Assembly (NCBI RefSeq): GCF_004359215.1
Contig: NW_027152213.1
Coordinates: 1,553,104-1,617,103 of the forward strand
Source: Bremia lactucae
Taxonomy: Eukaryota > Oomycota > Peronosporomycetes > Peronosporales > Peronosporaceae
Length of the DNA stretch: 64,000 nt
Reading direction: 5' to 3'
Made by a program: the position numbers and the translations under genes. The notes under the pieces are model-generated. The model saw only the letters and a list, made by a program, of their open reading frames with translations. It was not told where the DNA came from and did no database searches. Position 1 is the first letter of the stretch, and every line of letters begins with the position of its first letter. Shown piece after piece: positions 31,560 through 43,205 of this stretch.

Positions 31560-34500
31560 GTCATCTTGACGATCGTGCTGTCAATATGATACTCGATTCT
31601 GGCGCCACATGCAATGGGGTGAAGCCGAGTTTGCTGCAATGCGTCATGTCCTGAAATGGCTTTCAAGTCACTCGTTTCGAAGGCACTAATAACACCAAAA
31701 ATAAGTGAAGAAAGGAGTCGCCAATAGCCCATTTGATGATAATCGAATTTCTGACGTTCCGGTCATTGAGTGGCCAATGAGCAATTGCCATGATGTAATT
31801 CCGGGTAAGCCCTGGTGTGCTGCGCACGAGCCAATCATTAATTGACGTACTCATCAAGTTTCGTTCAAAAGTGGTGACATACCATATGATGAGGTTGTGA
31901 ATCGGTCATTATTCCTCTGCTGACTTCTTAAGGAAATTGAAGACATCACAATTTGAAGAAGTCTATCGTGTCAAAATTTATCAAGAGTCGGAATTTACAA
32001 AACCTCGTGAAAACGATTGAAGGCTTTACTCGATTCCTATAAAGATGTATTCCCAGAAAAGTTACCGAATTCATTGCCTCCTCATCGGTCGGTGGAGTTT
32101 GGTATCAATATACAGCCCGGTGTGCAACCGAGTAATCGTTCGCCATTTCGACTTTCACAAGCTGAACAAAAGGCTTTACAGAAGTTCGTCGATGAGAACC
32201 TTTCATGCGGATAGATCGAGCTTTCAGACTCGCTTTGGGTATCAAACATCTTCGGCATTCCTTAAAATGACCCAACGATCGGTACGAGGTGTATCTCGTT
32301 CGGAATGGATTCGATCCGGAAACGCGAACATTTTGCTCAGTTGGGTGATTGGCTTTCGTTACGTCAACTCAACGTCAGTCGTCCCTAAAATACCTTTGCC
32401 GCGAATCGATAAATTATTCGATAAGATGTATGGTATGAGCTACTTCACAGTCATTGACTTAGCTCAAGGGTACCATCAGAGGCATATTCATCCGGATAGC
32501 AAAACGTACACTGCGTTTCGTAAATCAAATGAGACATATCAGTGGTGCGTTGCGCCGATGGGCCTTGCTGGAATGCCTCGCATTTCGTCGCGCTTGATGC
32601 GTGTTCTTTTTGAAAAGTTCTCATTCGTTGTTGTATATTTGGATGGTACATGCATCTTTTCCGTCTCAAAAAAAGGTACTTCTGAAAATTCTAAATTATC
32701 TGAACATTCATAACCCTGACACCATTGGCTATTAATTACTTTTAATGTAATACTGGGGTCAATTATTTCATGCTATCGTGTTCGACGTCTTACGCAAGTG
32801 AATACTCTTCGCTCACATTGGTAAGTGCAAGTTCGCGCGTCAAGAGGTCAGCTTTTTGGGGCACGCTGTTTCTGGTGACGGATTATTTATCGAAAACAAA
32901 GGCGGAAGCAATCGCGAAGTGGCCTTCACTTACCTCTGTAAAGGAATCGCAAAGTTTTCTTGGTCTTGCTTGTTATTATCGCCGCTTTATTCATCAGTTT
33001 GCGCAAATAGTTCTGCCGTTGAGCCATCTCGTTAGGAAAGATTTTTCATGGGTCTTGAATGCAGAACAAGAGGATTTGCTCGTAAGGCTGAAGTCTGCCT
33101 TACAAGCTGCACCTGTGCTGACTTTGCCTAACTCTTCACGCCCGTTTGTTCTCACTACGGATGCATCGGGGTCGTGCATTGGTGGCGACTTATCGCAATT
33201 TATCAATAGACATGACCATCCAGTAGCGTTTTACTCAAAGAAACTTGGAATCCGTGAGATTAGTTGGCCTGCTCGTGAGAAGGATCTATTTGCAATAAAA
33301 GAGGGGTTAGAAAAATGGGCAATAGCGCCTGCTCTTGGCTTCTTCATCATCCGTCAGTCTCGCCGAAGTTGGCTCGATACTTGACCACCTTCGCTCAATA
33401 CGCGTTTACTATACACCACATTAATGGTGCTTTAAACGTTGTAGCTGATGCGCTTTCGCGCCGGCCTGATGATTCTGTCGTGGACAATATCCGCTTTCAT
33501 AAGTGCGATTTTCTAGTTGCCAACAACGAGGTACACGTTTACTTTGTTCGCCCTCGGTGCCAACTCTGCCCCGGGAGGAAGCTGAGACTCTGCAAGTTGC
33601 TGCCTTAATGACAGTGTCGTATGGCGAGTTGTCAACAGAAGTTCGTAAGCTACTTCAATAAGGCTTTGCCAGAATTGCCTAAAGAAGCATGGAAAAGCTC
33701 CGAAACAAGTTTATTGATTGTGAAGCAAGAGAAATTGTTGTTTTTGCGCACATTAAACGTCTTTGCGTGCTCAACAACAACCGCTTGCGAACGAATGTAA
33801 TATCGAAATATGATAATTCGGCAATAGCTGCTCTGCCGGGCAATCGCAGAACATTCTTGCGAGTTGCTCAGTGGTATTACCGGAAATCGTTGCAGAGAAA
33901 CGTCAAGGAATATGTCAAAACTTGGGAAACCTGCGCACGTCGGAAACATGATAATTAACAAAAAAACAACGTATTACTTATGCCAATTCCAATACCGGAT
34001 GCTTGCTGGCAAGTGGTATCAATGGACTTTATAAGAGGGCTTCCTGTTTCCAATGGATTTGCCATCCTAACTGTTGTCGATAAGTTTTCCAAACGCACGA
34101 AGTATGCAGCAGTGCACGATAAGGACGATGCATGCACCACAGCAAAAGTATTTTTTGATGCTGTCATTCGACACCATGGTATTCCCGCAGTTAATATCAG
34201 TGACCGAGATAGCAAGTTCACGTCCATGTTTTCGAAGTCATTGATGACGATCATCGGTGTTCGTCTAAGTATTACAACCGCTTATCGGGCTTAAGCCGAT
34301 GGACAGACCGAGCGCCAGAACCTTGTGGTAGAAGACGCACTCAATCGCATAGCATCTTACCATGGCACTGACAGGACCGAACACTTGGGAAGCATAGAGT
34401 ATGCGTCTATACTGGTTCGTGCATCTACTGGATACTCTTCCTTTGAAATAGATACGGGAAGAAGGGAACGCTCTGCATGGCAAAAGTCACTGGGCTGGAC

Positions 34501-34801
34501 TAGTCAACCAAAGGATATTGACGTTTACGCAAAAGAGTTTATCGAAGTACGAGCAAATATCATCGATCAGGCTCGCAGAAATCTGTTGATAGCACAAGCT
34601 TCGCAAAAGCAATATTACGATCAAAAGCGCCGAATAAATCAGGTCGAATTCAAAGTTGGAGATCTACTTATACTTGATACTCGCAAAATATCGTTTAAAC
34701 ACGCTGCGAAAAATATGGGACACCAAGAGCCAAGATTGCGGCAAGAAAGGTGGAACCATTCGAAACTATCAAAATGTTTAATTCTAATGTGGCAAGCTTG
34801 A
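31560..34801 (+). pseudogene. pol remnant of element D
   Basis: Protease: MILDSGATCNGV at about 31587 keeps the catalytic DSG. RT: frames 32017-32713 contain the EFGINIQPG block, SYFTVIDLAQGYHQ and VAPMGLAGMP, but the catalytic box reads YLDG instead of YLDD. RNase H: frame 32770-33384 has ACYYRRFIHQFA, LTTDASG (first catalytic Asp) and PVAFYSKKL; 33315-33608 ends VVADALSRRPDD. Integrase: frame 33980-34294 (VSMDFIRGLPVSNGFAILTV, SDRDSKF) and 34325-34801 (tail with AQASQKQYYDQKRR and KVGDLLILD). Several stops and frameshifts. Confidence 0.85.
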
Positions 34802-35128
34802 GTTACCACAAACTATGAATAGGATTATTCCAACCTTTAATGTTGATGTTCTATCAAGTATGAACCGACACCGGAAAGGTTTCGAAGTCGCCCGATACCG
34901 AAAGCATCACAATTCGTGGATAATGGCACAGCGGATCATTTTCAAGTTATTGAACGTCTGTTGAAGAAAGCCAACTCAATCGCTAACCATACTGGCTCGT
35001 ACAATGGCATGGCGAAACTAAGGAAGAAGCAAGCTAAGAAAAAGAGAAAAATATTCGCCATGTCTCCCACTGGAAGGACCTCGTCGCCGACTTCAATCAG
35101 CGTCAACGAGAGATCAAATCGGGGAGGA

Positions 35129-35375
35129 TGTCAGGACCAGTTAACTCGCTAAGCCCTTGGCCACTCATTTCGATTCATCTATTGAACCATTCATTTTCTT
35201 TAATTCAAATTTACATATGCGCCATAATTAAAACAAGTATAAGGTTTGCGCAATTAGGAGATATGATACTTCGTAAGAATTAGATTTAGGATAGGCGATA
35301 CCTTAAGGAGTGAACCAAAAGTATCGGTTAGTAAAACTAAATTAATTCAGTCGTAATTTACCCCCATTCCACACA
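35129..35375 (+). repeat. 3' LTR of element D
   Basis: TGTCAGGACC to CCACACA, 247 bp, preceded by the polypurine tract. Matches the 5' LTR along its length. Confidence 0.8.
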
Positions 35376-35380
35376 AGAGG

Positions 35381-35854
35381 TCCCGGCGCCATTCCGATAA
35401 CGTTGTAAACATTGTCGACTGCTGCGGGTCCATTTTAAGAAAGTGATCGGAAGAACGTAGGGTAGTTATGTTTTGAATATTTTATATAGTTATTTAAATT
35501 GAATTTTATTGCCAGGTCGTTATTAAAATTAAGAAAGAATGCCAGTTGGTATACAATTTAACTAAGTAAAATTTTAGGGAAGTATGATCCTTTGGCTGAT
35601 GTATATTTGGTAAGGCTGTAAAGATCGAGTGCGGCAACCGATTCTAGTTTACATTTGGATAAAGGTCTACGTGGCTCGGAGCCTACCGCCATAATAGCCA
35701 TAGAAGGATATCAATATTAAAAATAATGACGACAAGAAACAGTTTCTTATTGCTCTACATTGTTTAGTAAGTATACTTAGTTACGACGTAGAGCTAGCTA
35801 AGTAAAATAAACAGGTGTTCCTTGTGCTGCACACTATCTCCGTTCCAGCGCGAG
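35381..35854. repeat. Right copy of the VTT 5' end/promoter repeat
   Basis: Direct copy of 29024-29488 directly after the 3' LTR. The equivalent of the VTT start codon is changed (CGATAAC in place of CGACATC on the plus strand), and no VTT coding sequence follows, so it is a promoter-only relic. The sequence continues past the point where the left copy is cut by the LTR (GCGAGAT then TCATTTGCGACG). From 35855 to 36059 nothing is recognised. Confidence 0.8.
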
Positions 35855-36059
35855 ATTCATTTGCGACGTTTGAGGTAATTCCCCCCGATTAAAATACACT
35901 TATTATGAGTACTGCGTAAGATGCATGGTAAGTTGTTCCTGAGCGAATCCGTCACATGTTTACGCAGGGCATCCCAGTGAAAAGCGCTCAGTTAGAGGCA
36001 TGTCGATGAGAATGCTCTTGATTAAAGCCTACACTAAGATCAACGTGCCGGCTCAGGCT

Positions 36060-37349
36060 GATTTACTGATGCCTGAATTGAATCCTATCATCGGTTTAAT
36101 TAAATTCGTCGGATAGGAAGATCAATGAAAATCTTCGCATCTGGTTCGCGAGGCGAAAATGACCAAATCGACCACCCTTACAATGAAGCTTCAATTTTAG
36201 CCCACGCAATCTTCATTTTAGAGGTCGAGCAAAATCTCGAGCATACACTCGCTGCAGCATATTTTTATAGCGGAACATCGTAGGAAGATGCAGGTATCAT
36301 GTAGGCCTTCGCTGTCTACTGATAGTCGTTCACACTATCGCTACATTTAGGTAAGCGTCAGCTGTTGGCGTATGCATAAAAATTTACGCTCGCTCATACC
36401 AAGCTTGCTCCTGATCTGGTAATCGACAATATCAAAGCCGAGTCTAAGAATGTGCCCGGCTTGGTCCCGCTATTTCGAGTACAGCTAATTATACATGCGG
36501 AGGCTGCCTATTTGGCGTTGCTAAAAGAGAACGCGCACCGAAAGGCCTTATGCCATTAGTATATTGGCCGCCTATGTCATAACAATTTAAAAAACGTGCC
36601 TAGAGTGTAACGGGCTAAAGTTGCCCGAATGTAACACAGTTCCCGTTAAGTACACTTGGTGTACTTAAGGGGATGGTCAATTACTAAATTATAGTAACTA
36701 GACCCAGCACTCGGGTGTGGTGCACATTTGTGACCAACCCTTGTGTATGTGATGCACATCGGTGCATTCACATTACGAGGGATGACGCCTAGCGTCATCC
36801 GTTACGCGAGGTATCTAGAAAGATACGCTCGCAATACATATTGTTATCTATAGAGATGACATTTCGATTGGTAAAAATAGGTACTTGTATTTAATATGAT
36901 TAAAAATATAAACCAGTCTGAAAACTACATCCTGCTTGGTAAGTGCGCACGAGGAGCCGGATTACCGCTCCCGTGACGACAGTTAACCGGAGTACTTAGT
37001 GCGTTGGGTGAGGTCGCTTGCGCGCCCACACAACTACCTCACTGCGCGCAAGAGAAGCTGGTTAAACCGCTTCCTCGCTGTGCTAGGGTGTGTGTCTAAG
37101 TAGAGCGTGGCCGCATTACGACGTGCCCGCCTACATATAGAGCTCAGCAATGTGTCCAACAAATGGTGCTGGTCGAATGTAAGGCTCCGTATCGCTTGGA
37201 GGTCGAAACCTCAATACCGAACAAAATGGTGTTAATGTTAGACATAAGGAATACCAACAAATGTTGACGTTGCATTTCATGCGCAATCAGGGACGCGGTT
37301 GTGCCTGTCTACGCGCGCTCGCCCAAATGGACGTGTTTTTGACTGCCTC
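36060..37349 (+). repeat. Duplicated unit U, copy 2, interrupted by an LTR
   Basis: Inverted partner of 20853-21617. It reads TTTACTGATGCCTGAATTGA at its left end, carries the CTGGTAATCGACAATATCAA block and, after the LTR at 36606-37135, the TTGGAGGTCGAAACCTCAAT block, and ends GACTGCCTC against a family B LTR. Broken frames only. Confidence 0.8.
36606..37135 (+). repeat. Family A solo LTR inside unit U
   Basis: 530 bp from TGTAACGGGCTAAAG to CCTACA. Copy 1 of unit U lacks it and shows the empty site (CCTATAAAGCTCAG, minus strand near 21070). Flanks here are TAGAG (left) and TATAG (right), a 5-bp target duplication with one change. Internal element sequence is absent, so this is a solo LTR left by LTR-LTR recombination. 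Confidence 0.85.
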
Positions 37350-37811
37350 TGTAATGAGGCACACATTGGTTGGAAAGCCGTTGTTGTGGTACATTTACTA
37401 TGTGGGTAAAATACCCTTTATTTTACTTTAAAATAGTTGATTATCAAAATCCCATTGTATTATGGGTAACAAATGTGGTCGCCGCCAGATCTTTATCTGG
37501 CGACCAAAATTTATCTTAAAATTAGGTACGGTAAGGTCTAAAGATTTAATTAATTAAAAAAGTTGAGTTCCCCTTTTGTTCTTAAAGCGTCTAGTGTCTT
37601 TTTAAGGCTTGCGCATTGATCTGTGACAGATAGAAGCCTTTCTGAGATACATTGGTTCTACGAACCCCTGAACCCTTGAACTAGGATTCATTAAGCTCTA
37701 ATAGCTTGTACGAATTCCTAAGTTGTTAAACCCAATAGTTCTATTGAACGAAGAGGCTCTCTGAGGCTAAAATTCTTTCTCTGACTTAAGGGACGAGGTA
37801 GCTCCGCTACA
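37350..37811 (+). repeat. 5' LTR of B2
   Basis: TGTAATGAGGCACACATTGG to GCTCCGCTACA, 462 bp, with the family B landmarks (GCCGCCAGATCTTTATCTGGCG palindromic block, GGGGTTCG region). Followed immediately by the primer binding site. Confidence 0.85.
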
Positions 37812-37871
37812 CTCGGTAGCACTCGTAGTCAATCTACGCCTGAGTCTTTACAAAACTAATCCATCACGAAA

Positions 37872-38810
37872 ATGGAAGAGGTTCCAGAGTTGTCAGAAGC
37901 GCAACGCGCCGCTTATGACAAGCCTAAAACCTTATTCGAGCTTGAACGCGTGGAATTTATTATTTCCCAGGAACCAGAGGTCCTAAATGCAAGGCTTGAA
38001 GCCTTCATGCGGAACGAAACCTCCCTGGTCGGTCAGGTAGGACCACTTTGCGGCTTCTATGCCAACTCGGTATATCTCTGTACCTGACTCAGAGCCGAGG
38101 GCTCGCCCTCTAAATGTAAATGTGAAGACATTTGAGGGAAAAGAGGGAGAAAATCTCCCTTTTTGGATTGAGCAGATGGAAATGTCCATTGATTCCGCCT
38201 TGTTCTTAACAGAACGGCAAAAGGTGGCTATGGTTATTTCCAAACTTGGAGGTAGAGCGGGCACTATCGTGCAGCACGTCCATAAATGACGCTTTTCCCT
38301 CATGGGATTCGCTGAAACAGCAAATGACCAGCATGTTTGCACCGCCTGATCAGGCTTTTCGCATGCGAGCACGGCTCCTAGCGACTCGACAGGGTAAAAG
38401 AACCCTAGGAGACTTTGTCCAGGAGTTGAGATTTCTCATTGCATCTACGCATCAAGACCCGGTGCAAGAAGCAATTGTAGGAACCATCTTTATGGGGGGT
38501 CTCAATGAAGGCGCGTTGCCCGGACGGAATTAATCCGATCTCATCCTGCTACTTATGAAGAGGCAGTTGCCATAGCGCTACGCACCGAGTTCGACTTTAA
38601 GTCTGCTCGCGTTAGCACGCCTATTTACCAAACAAGCTCTTCGAGCACATGGGTACCATCTAATAGACCGGAACCCATGGATCTAAGCCTTGTTGAGGAA
38701 GGAGAAGAGGCACTTCAAGCTGTGGAACAGCATGAAATCATTAGATGTTTTATGTGCGGAAGCAAGAAAAATTTACGTCTGGCCTGTCCCCAACTAAATA
38801 CTCGTTAAGC
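37872..38810 (+). pseudogene. gag remnant of B2
   Basis: Starts MEEVPELSEAQRAAYDKPK at 37872. Continues with [39 protein letters not shown] (38059-38289), WDSLKQQMTSMFAPPDQAF (38246-38533) and the FDFKSARVSTPIYQ region. The knuckle area is at 38750-38790 (CFMCGSKKNLRLAC). Three frameshifts. This is the most readable family B gag start and fixes the gag start codon for the family. Confidence 0.8.
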
Positions 38811-38939
38811 TCGAACGAGCACCAATTCCGACATATACCAGAAATCTGGTACGGTGCGAAAAACGTCGGTACCCAGTAACCGGGGAAGACCTAGGCTCTA
38901 TTAAAACTCTCGGAGGTGAGAGTAGACATGACCTAACCC

Positions 38940-40919
38940 CAATTAGCTCTTTGCGTAATGGCACGGGACGTGAGTACAAGCCTGGCTTGTTAGTCGCTCA
39001 AGCGACTGTGAATGGACTTTGATAAGCCATGGTCAGTTTTAATTTGCTCAGGAGCGTCTTGCAATTATGCTCGACGTCTTTGATTGTAAGAAGTCAACAA
39101 TACGTTTAGGACTTAAAGCGCATGAAAGTAATTCAATCACTGTTCGCGTAGCGACTGGGGCTCGTGTCACTCTTCCTAGAGTTCCTTTGAACTTACGCAT
39201 AAAGTTTCTTGGCTTTGACAGTATGCAACGTGGTCTCGTCCTTGATTGGATTCGAGATATGATCTCATCCTTGGTATGGCCTGGCTTGAACGCCAAGAGC
39301 CATGGATCGATTGAAGGTCTAAAACCTTAAGCGTCACACGCAATGTTCCTAGCAAAGTTTCGAAGAGTAATGAGCCCACCTTTGCTAGGCAACAAGAAAC
39401 GCTATTGGTGCGAATGACTGACTAAATCTGTCAGTGGGTTAGACATTGGAATGTCTAAGTTAATAAACCCAATGTTGAAAACATTAAGTTTGAGCCCGCA
39501 ACAGAATTAAGTGGAACGGCACGTATTCCGTCGAGTGACACTCGTTGTAAAAACGCCTCAATGAATGCTGAAAGCTGTTGGCCTTAGACCGAGTCATCAA
39601 GGGTGTAATATCCCTGAGAAACGTGGAGTGGCAAGTCTAAGTCCACCGAGTTTGTTCGGCCGAGGTGGCACCATACTGAGTGTCAGCAGTGACACTATTG
39701 GCGGTTCGCTAGGGCATTTCGTGTCAAACTCTTCTAATGCACGTGAAGTGACATGTGGACAAGGAAGCTGAGTTTTCTAACTCCTTGTCGGATGTCGAAG
39801 TAGACACCAGCTCTGGTATAGATCTTATACAGGCTGAAAATTTGAAGACGTGAATGTGCCGGCCTCTAAGAGGCGTATTGTCTCTACTCCAAGGCAGGCG
39901 AGATGCAAAGTATCTATACCCTCACAAAGTGATACGAGTAAGGAATAGAATATGCTTGTAAATGGTGTAACCGGTAAAATCGAGGGCGAATTGAGCCTTG
40001 CGGCAATCCCTTCGTAACATGCTCTTCTGGAGAAAGACAAAATGTCTAGTGATGAGTGCGGTCGAGCCTTAAAGGCTGGCGGCTTCTTGAGACGGTGGTC
40101 AGTCGACCAACGATTAAGTTAAACTCATCGTCACTTCTGGACGAAGTTGTCCTGGATGACACAGAAGCTGCACTTAGTGCGCGGAGTGGATCATCAATCC
40201 TTAAAGATCCGCAGATCCATTTTATTCCTTGATTAAGAATTTTAAGATGTGATCTGTCAAATATACCATCTGTTTACCCCCGGATAGAGGTGTCCGTCAT
40301 GAAATTGACTTAATCCCTGGAAACAAATACTCTGTCACACGACAGTGGCCTTTACCAAGGAAACAGTGTGACAACATTGACAATTTTTCCGAGCTAGGCA
40401 CGAGGCTGGAATGGTACGACAAAGCAAATCTCCCCGTTCGACACCGACATTTTGAGTCAGAAAGCCAAATGGCAAATGGCACATTGTACTGCTTATAATA
40501 AGCTTTTCTTATGCTGTCACTATACCTGCACAAACCCCCATTCCTAGAAAGGATGTTCTCCAGAACATTGTGGTGGGATGTACAATGTACAGTGCACTTG
40601 ACGTAGTCGATGGTTATTACCAACTGCTCATGCGAGCTAGCGATATTTCGCTTACAGCGCAACTCAGGCAGTATGCCATGGGAGTGGTTGGTTATGCAAC
40701 AAGGGATTTCCAACGCCCCGGCGACATTTAATCGTCTAGTGACGCAACTGTTCCGCCCTCATTGAGGTTATGCACAGACTTATTTTGATGAATTTTTTGT
40801 CCATAGTCGTGCGGGGCAGGGTCGGTAGGATGTGAAAAATTATATAGACCATTTCGAGTAGTGCTCGAGTGTATGCGCACAGATAAATTGTATGCTAATG
40901 CATCTAAATGCATTTTTGG
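38940..40919 (+). pseudogene. Protease, linker and partial RT of B2
   Basis: 39067-39330 contains SITVRVATGARVTLPRVP of the protease, and about 39565-40010 the Ser-rich linker. RT pieces begin at about 40290 (GVRHEIDLIPG-like block) and continue to the palm (MYSALDVVDGYYQLLM, about 40585) and a degenerate YFDE in place of YFDD at about 40780. Ends at 40919. Confidence 0.75.
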
Positions 40920-41830
40920 TCACACGGCCAGGACGTCGGAGGAGCTCGCTGCTCGCGATATTCTTCATGAGCAATACCTTACGCCAAAGGAAATGACGCG
41001 AAGAATCTAACGCATTTGCGTGATCAGGCCCGTGGGGCTTCGGTGACTTCAATGAGGGAAATTCCGATCGTTTGTTTCGAAACGAATTAAAAGTCAAAAC
41101 GAAAACGAGGTCTCATTTGAGAACTGCGTCCATCAGGCCCGCCGCCTCCGCAGTATTTGGAATAATAGAGTCTTGGACGTGGCTGATAATCGTTTGGAAC
41201 GGAAGCTTCGCTTTGATTACGCCAAGCTTAAGACCAAAGGCCTGTTACGTCCGGCATTTAAGCCACAAAACGAGGAAAGGCCTAGCCGATATTTCAGTGC
41301 TTCGATTGACCGTATAACCATGGATAAAGCCGCACTGAGGCTATAGATCCACCTAATCCCACTTCTAGTGGTGAAAAGCGTCTTTGACGCAAGTTGACTC
41401 TGAGCTTGGCGATCGAAAACGTCAACGGCGTACGGGCAATCTTGCTGAAGAGGTACCTCAAACTCCCAAGAGCTTTCAAAAGAGGGGTACCCCTGCCACT
41501 TCACCAGATACTGGTATTGGCCCTTACGACGACGTCGCTTTAAAAGTTTCTCCACGTGAAACTGAAGGTACCCTCGCGCATTAAGCATCGCGGGAGGGGG
41601 CCGAAATCTGGATGGAAGCATTTGATGCTCAAGAGCACGAAGTGCAACTTCTTCGTGAGAGCCTTGCTCGGGTGAGGGCACTTTTGAGGCGGTTCAAAAC
41701 CTTCTTTCGATGCTAGAACATCAGCAACCTCGTTTAGAGGGCCATTTGGACATCCTGGTGAGGATGCAGAAATCTGCGGCTTAACCGCCTGTCTCGGCGC
41801 AACCGCGTTAAGTCCATGTGGGAAGGATCC
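40920..41830 (+). pseudogene. Antisense ORF fragment of family B (N-terminus missing)
   Basis: Aligns with 14615-15540. Begins at ARTSEELAARD (compare ARTPEEIAARD), then HEQYLTPKEMTR, FENCVHQARRLRSIWNNRV, a well-kept LERKLRFDYAKLKTKGLLRPAF and SRYFSAS, and the RQRRTGNLAEEVP-QTPKSFQKRGTP region (frame 41384-41584). The coiled-coil part (41630-41740) is frameshifted. The acidic N-terminal third was lost at the junction with B2. Confidence 0.55.
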
Positions 41831-43205
41831 CGATATGGCTTAAGCAAGCCGACGTAGAACACTGGGTGTGTACGCAGCTTGCTAGGAAGGTTAAGCGTGT
41901 AAGCTAGGGTCTTCTTGGCCATGACCGTAAATTGTCCAATAAAGCGCGGGCGCAATTTGGTCTTGAAGATCGCGAAAACCAAGTTAATAGGTTAATTCTT
42001 AGCTTTTAATTAAAGGTAATCTCCGACCACATAAGCATTAATACAGCTTCTGCTTTTGGCATATGCTTTTTCTTTTTGTTTGTCTTGGCTATCAGCCATC
42101 ATGTCACGTACATGTCTTAAGACACTAAATTGTATTGCGATAAACTCGCTTACTTGTTTCCAAATGGTAAATAGGGCTAATATCAGCAAGCTCATCGGCT
42201 TATTCTCCCCTACCAGCCCTAAGCCACGCAGTGGTATCGTTAACGGAACGCGTGGGTGGGTGAGGCCGTTGACATAGAGCGGAGTGTAGCCTGTAGAGGC
42301 ATGGACAGCGTTATTTAACGCAAATTATCCCACTGGAAGCATTGAGCTCCAGTGCTTTGGTGTTGGAACACACACACTGCGTAAAATGTTTTTAATGACG
42401 CAATTGACACGTTCAGTTTGACCATCGGTCTGCGAATGGTCTGCAGTGGACATATCCAATCTGGTACCCAGCACTCGGAAATCGATTGCCAGAATTTACC
42501 CGTGAAACGGGGGTCCCGATCAGAAACGTTTGCCACTGGCAAACCGTGCTGTCGAAATACACGATCGATGAACAGCCTTGCTGTACCTTCACCATCAATA
42601 GTATCCGGCACGGCCGCTAAGTGTGCCATTTAGCTCAATCGGTCAACAAAGACAACTATGCCGGTGTTACTGGTCGAATCTTTCGGTGGACCGAAAACAA
42701 ATCCATACTAATGGACTTCCAACACCCTATGGGTACGGACAGACTTGCCAGTGACGCAGCAGCATGCGCCGAGGGCTTAACCCGTTGGCAAGTTTCGCAC
42801 GTGCGAACCTATGTGCTGACCCATTTATAAAGTTTGAGCCACCAATAAATCTGCCTTACAGAGCCGTAGGTCATTTCTCTACCGAGATGACCACCAAGGA
42901 CTGTATCGTGCCTCATAGAAGATTCGGTACTTTAAATTCTCAACATGAGGAACAACGACAGGTGGAGGATCCACAGCGTCCGCGCAATAAAGCAATAGGT
43001 CTTTATCGATAAACAATCGACATAACCTTGCGCGCAAACGTGCCGGCAATTTAAAACCCGAGTCAGAGTTCTTTAAAGCTCGTAGCAGAGCTACACACTG
43101 TTCATCCTTGGCGTAAGCCGAACGGATTAATTCAGGAATAGGTGACGAGATAGTCGTTAAATGAGAAAGCTCATAATCCGGCCTGCGTGATAACGCATCG
43201 GCCAA
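41217..43205 (-). pseudogene. Integrase with chromodomain, right composite copy
   Basis: Frame 41217-41681 carries the clearest chromodomain in the window: RRRKGQYQYLVKWQGYPSFE, with WQGYP and SSWEFE, at about 41440-41560. Frame 41734-41982 has the GPF/Y-like module (LRPRFIGQFTVMAKK, LRTHPVFYVGLLKPY). Frame 42315-42629 has the core (AHLAAVPDTIDGEG, SDRDPRFTGKFW, then a frameshift). Frame 42879-43205 has ADALSRRPDYEL, the end of RNase H, and the linker. Confidence 0.85.

Larger units (their letters stand above)
29489..35375 (+). mobile_element. Ty3/Gypsy retrotransposon D with both LTRs, decayed
   Basis: 5' LTR (29489-29737), primer binding site (TGGTACCACTTGTTGG at about 29740), minisatellite leader, gag, protease, RT, RNase H, integrase, polypurine tract (AAATCGGGGAGGA at about 35116-35128), 3' LTR (35129-35375). 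No chromodomain or antisense ORF found, unlike families A and B. The LTRs differ at roughly a tenth of positions and every ORF is broken, so it is old. The 5 bp on each side (GAGAT, AGAGG) do not match. Confidence 0.85.
37350..40919 (+). mobile_element. 5' half of a family B Gypsy element (B2)
   Basis: LTR (37350-37811), primer binding site (CGGTAGCACTCGTAGTCAATC), gag from 37872, protease from 38940, RT to 40919. It breaks off within RT just after KLYANASKCIFG and is joined to an antisense-ORF fragment of another family B copy lying in the opposite direction. RNase H, integrase and 3' LTR are missing. Confidence 0.85.
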
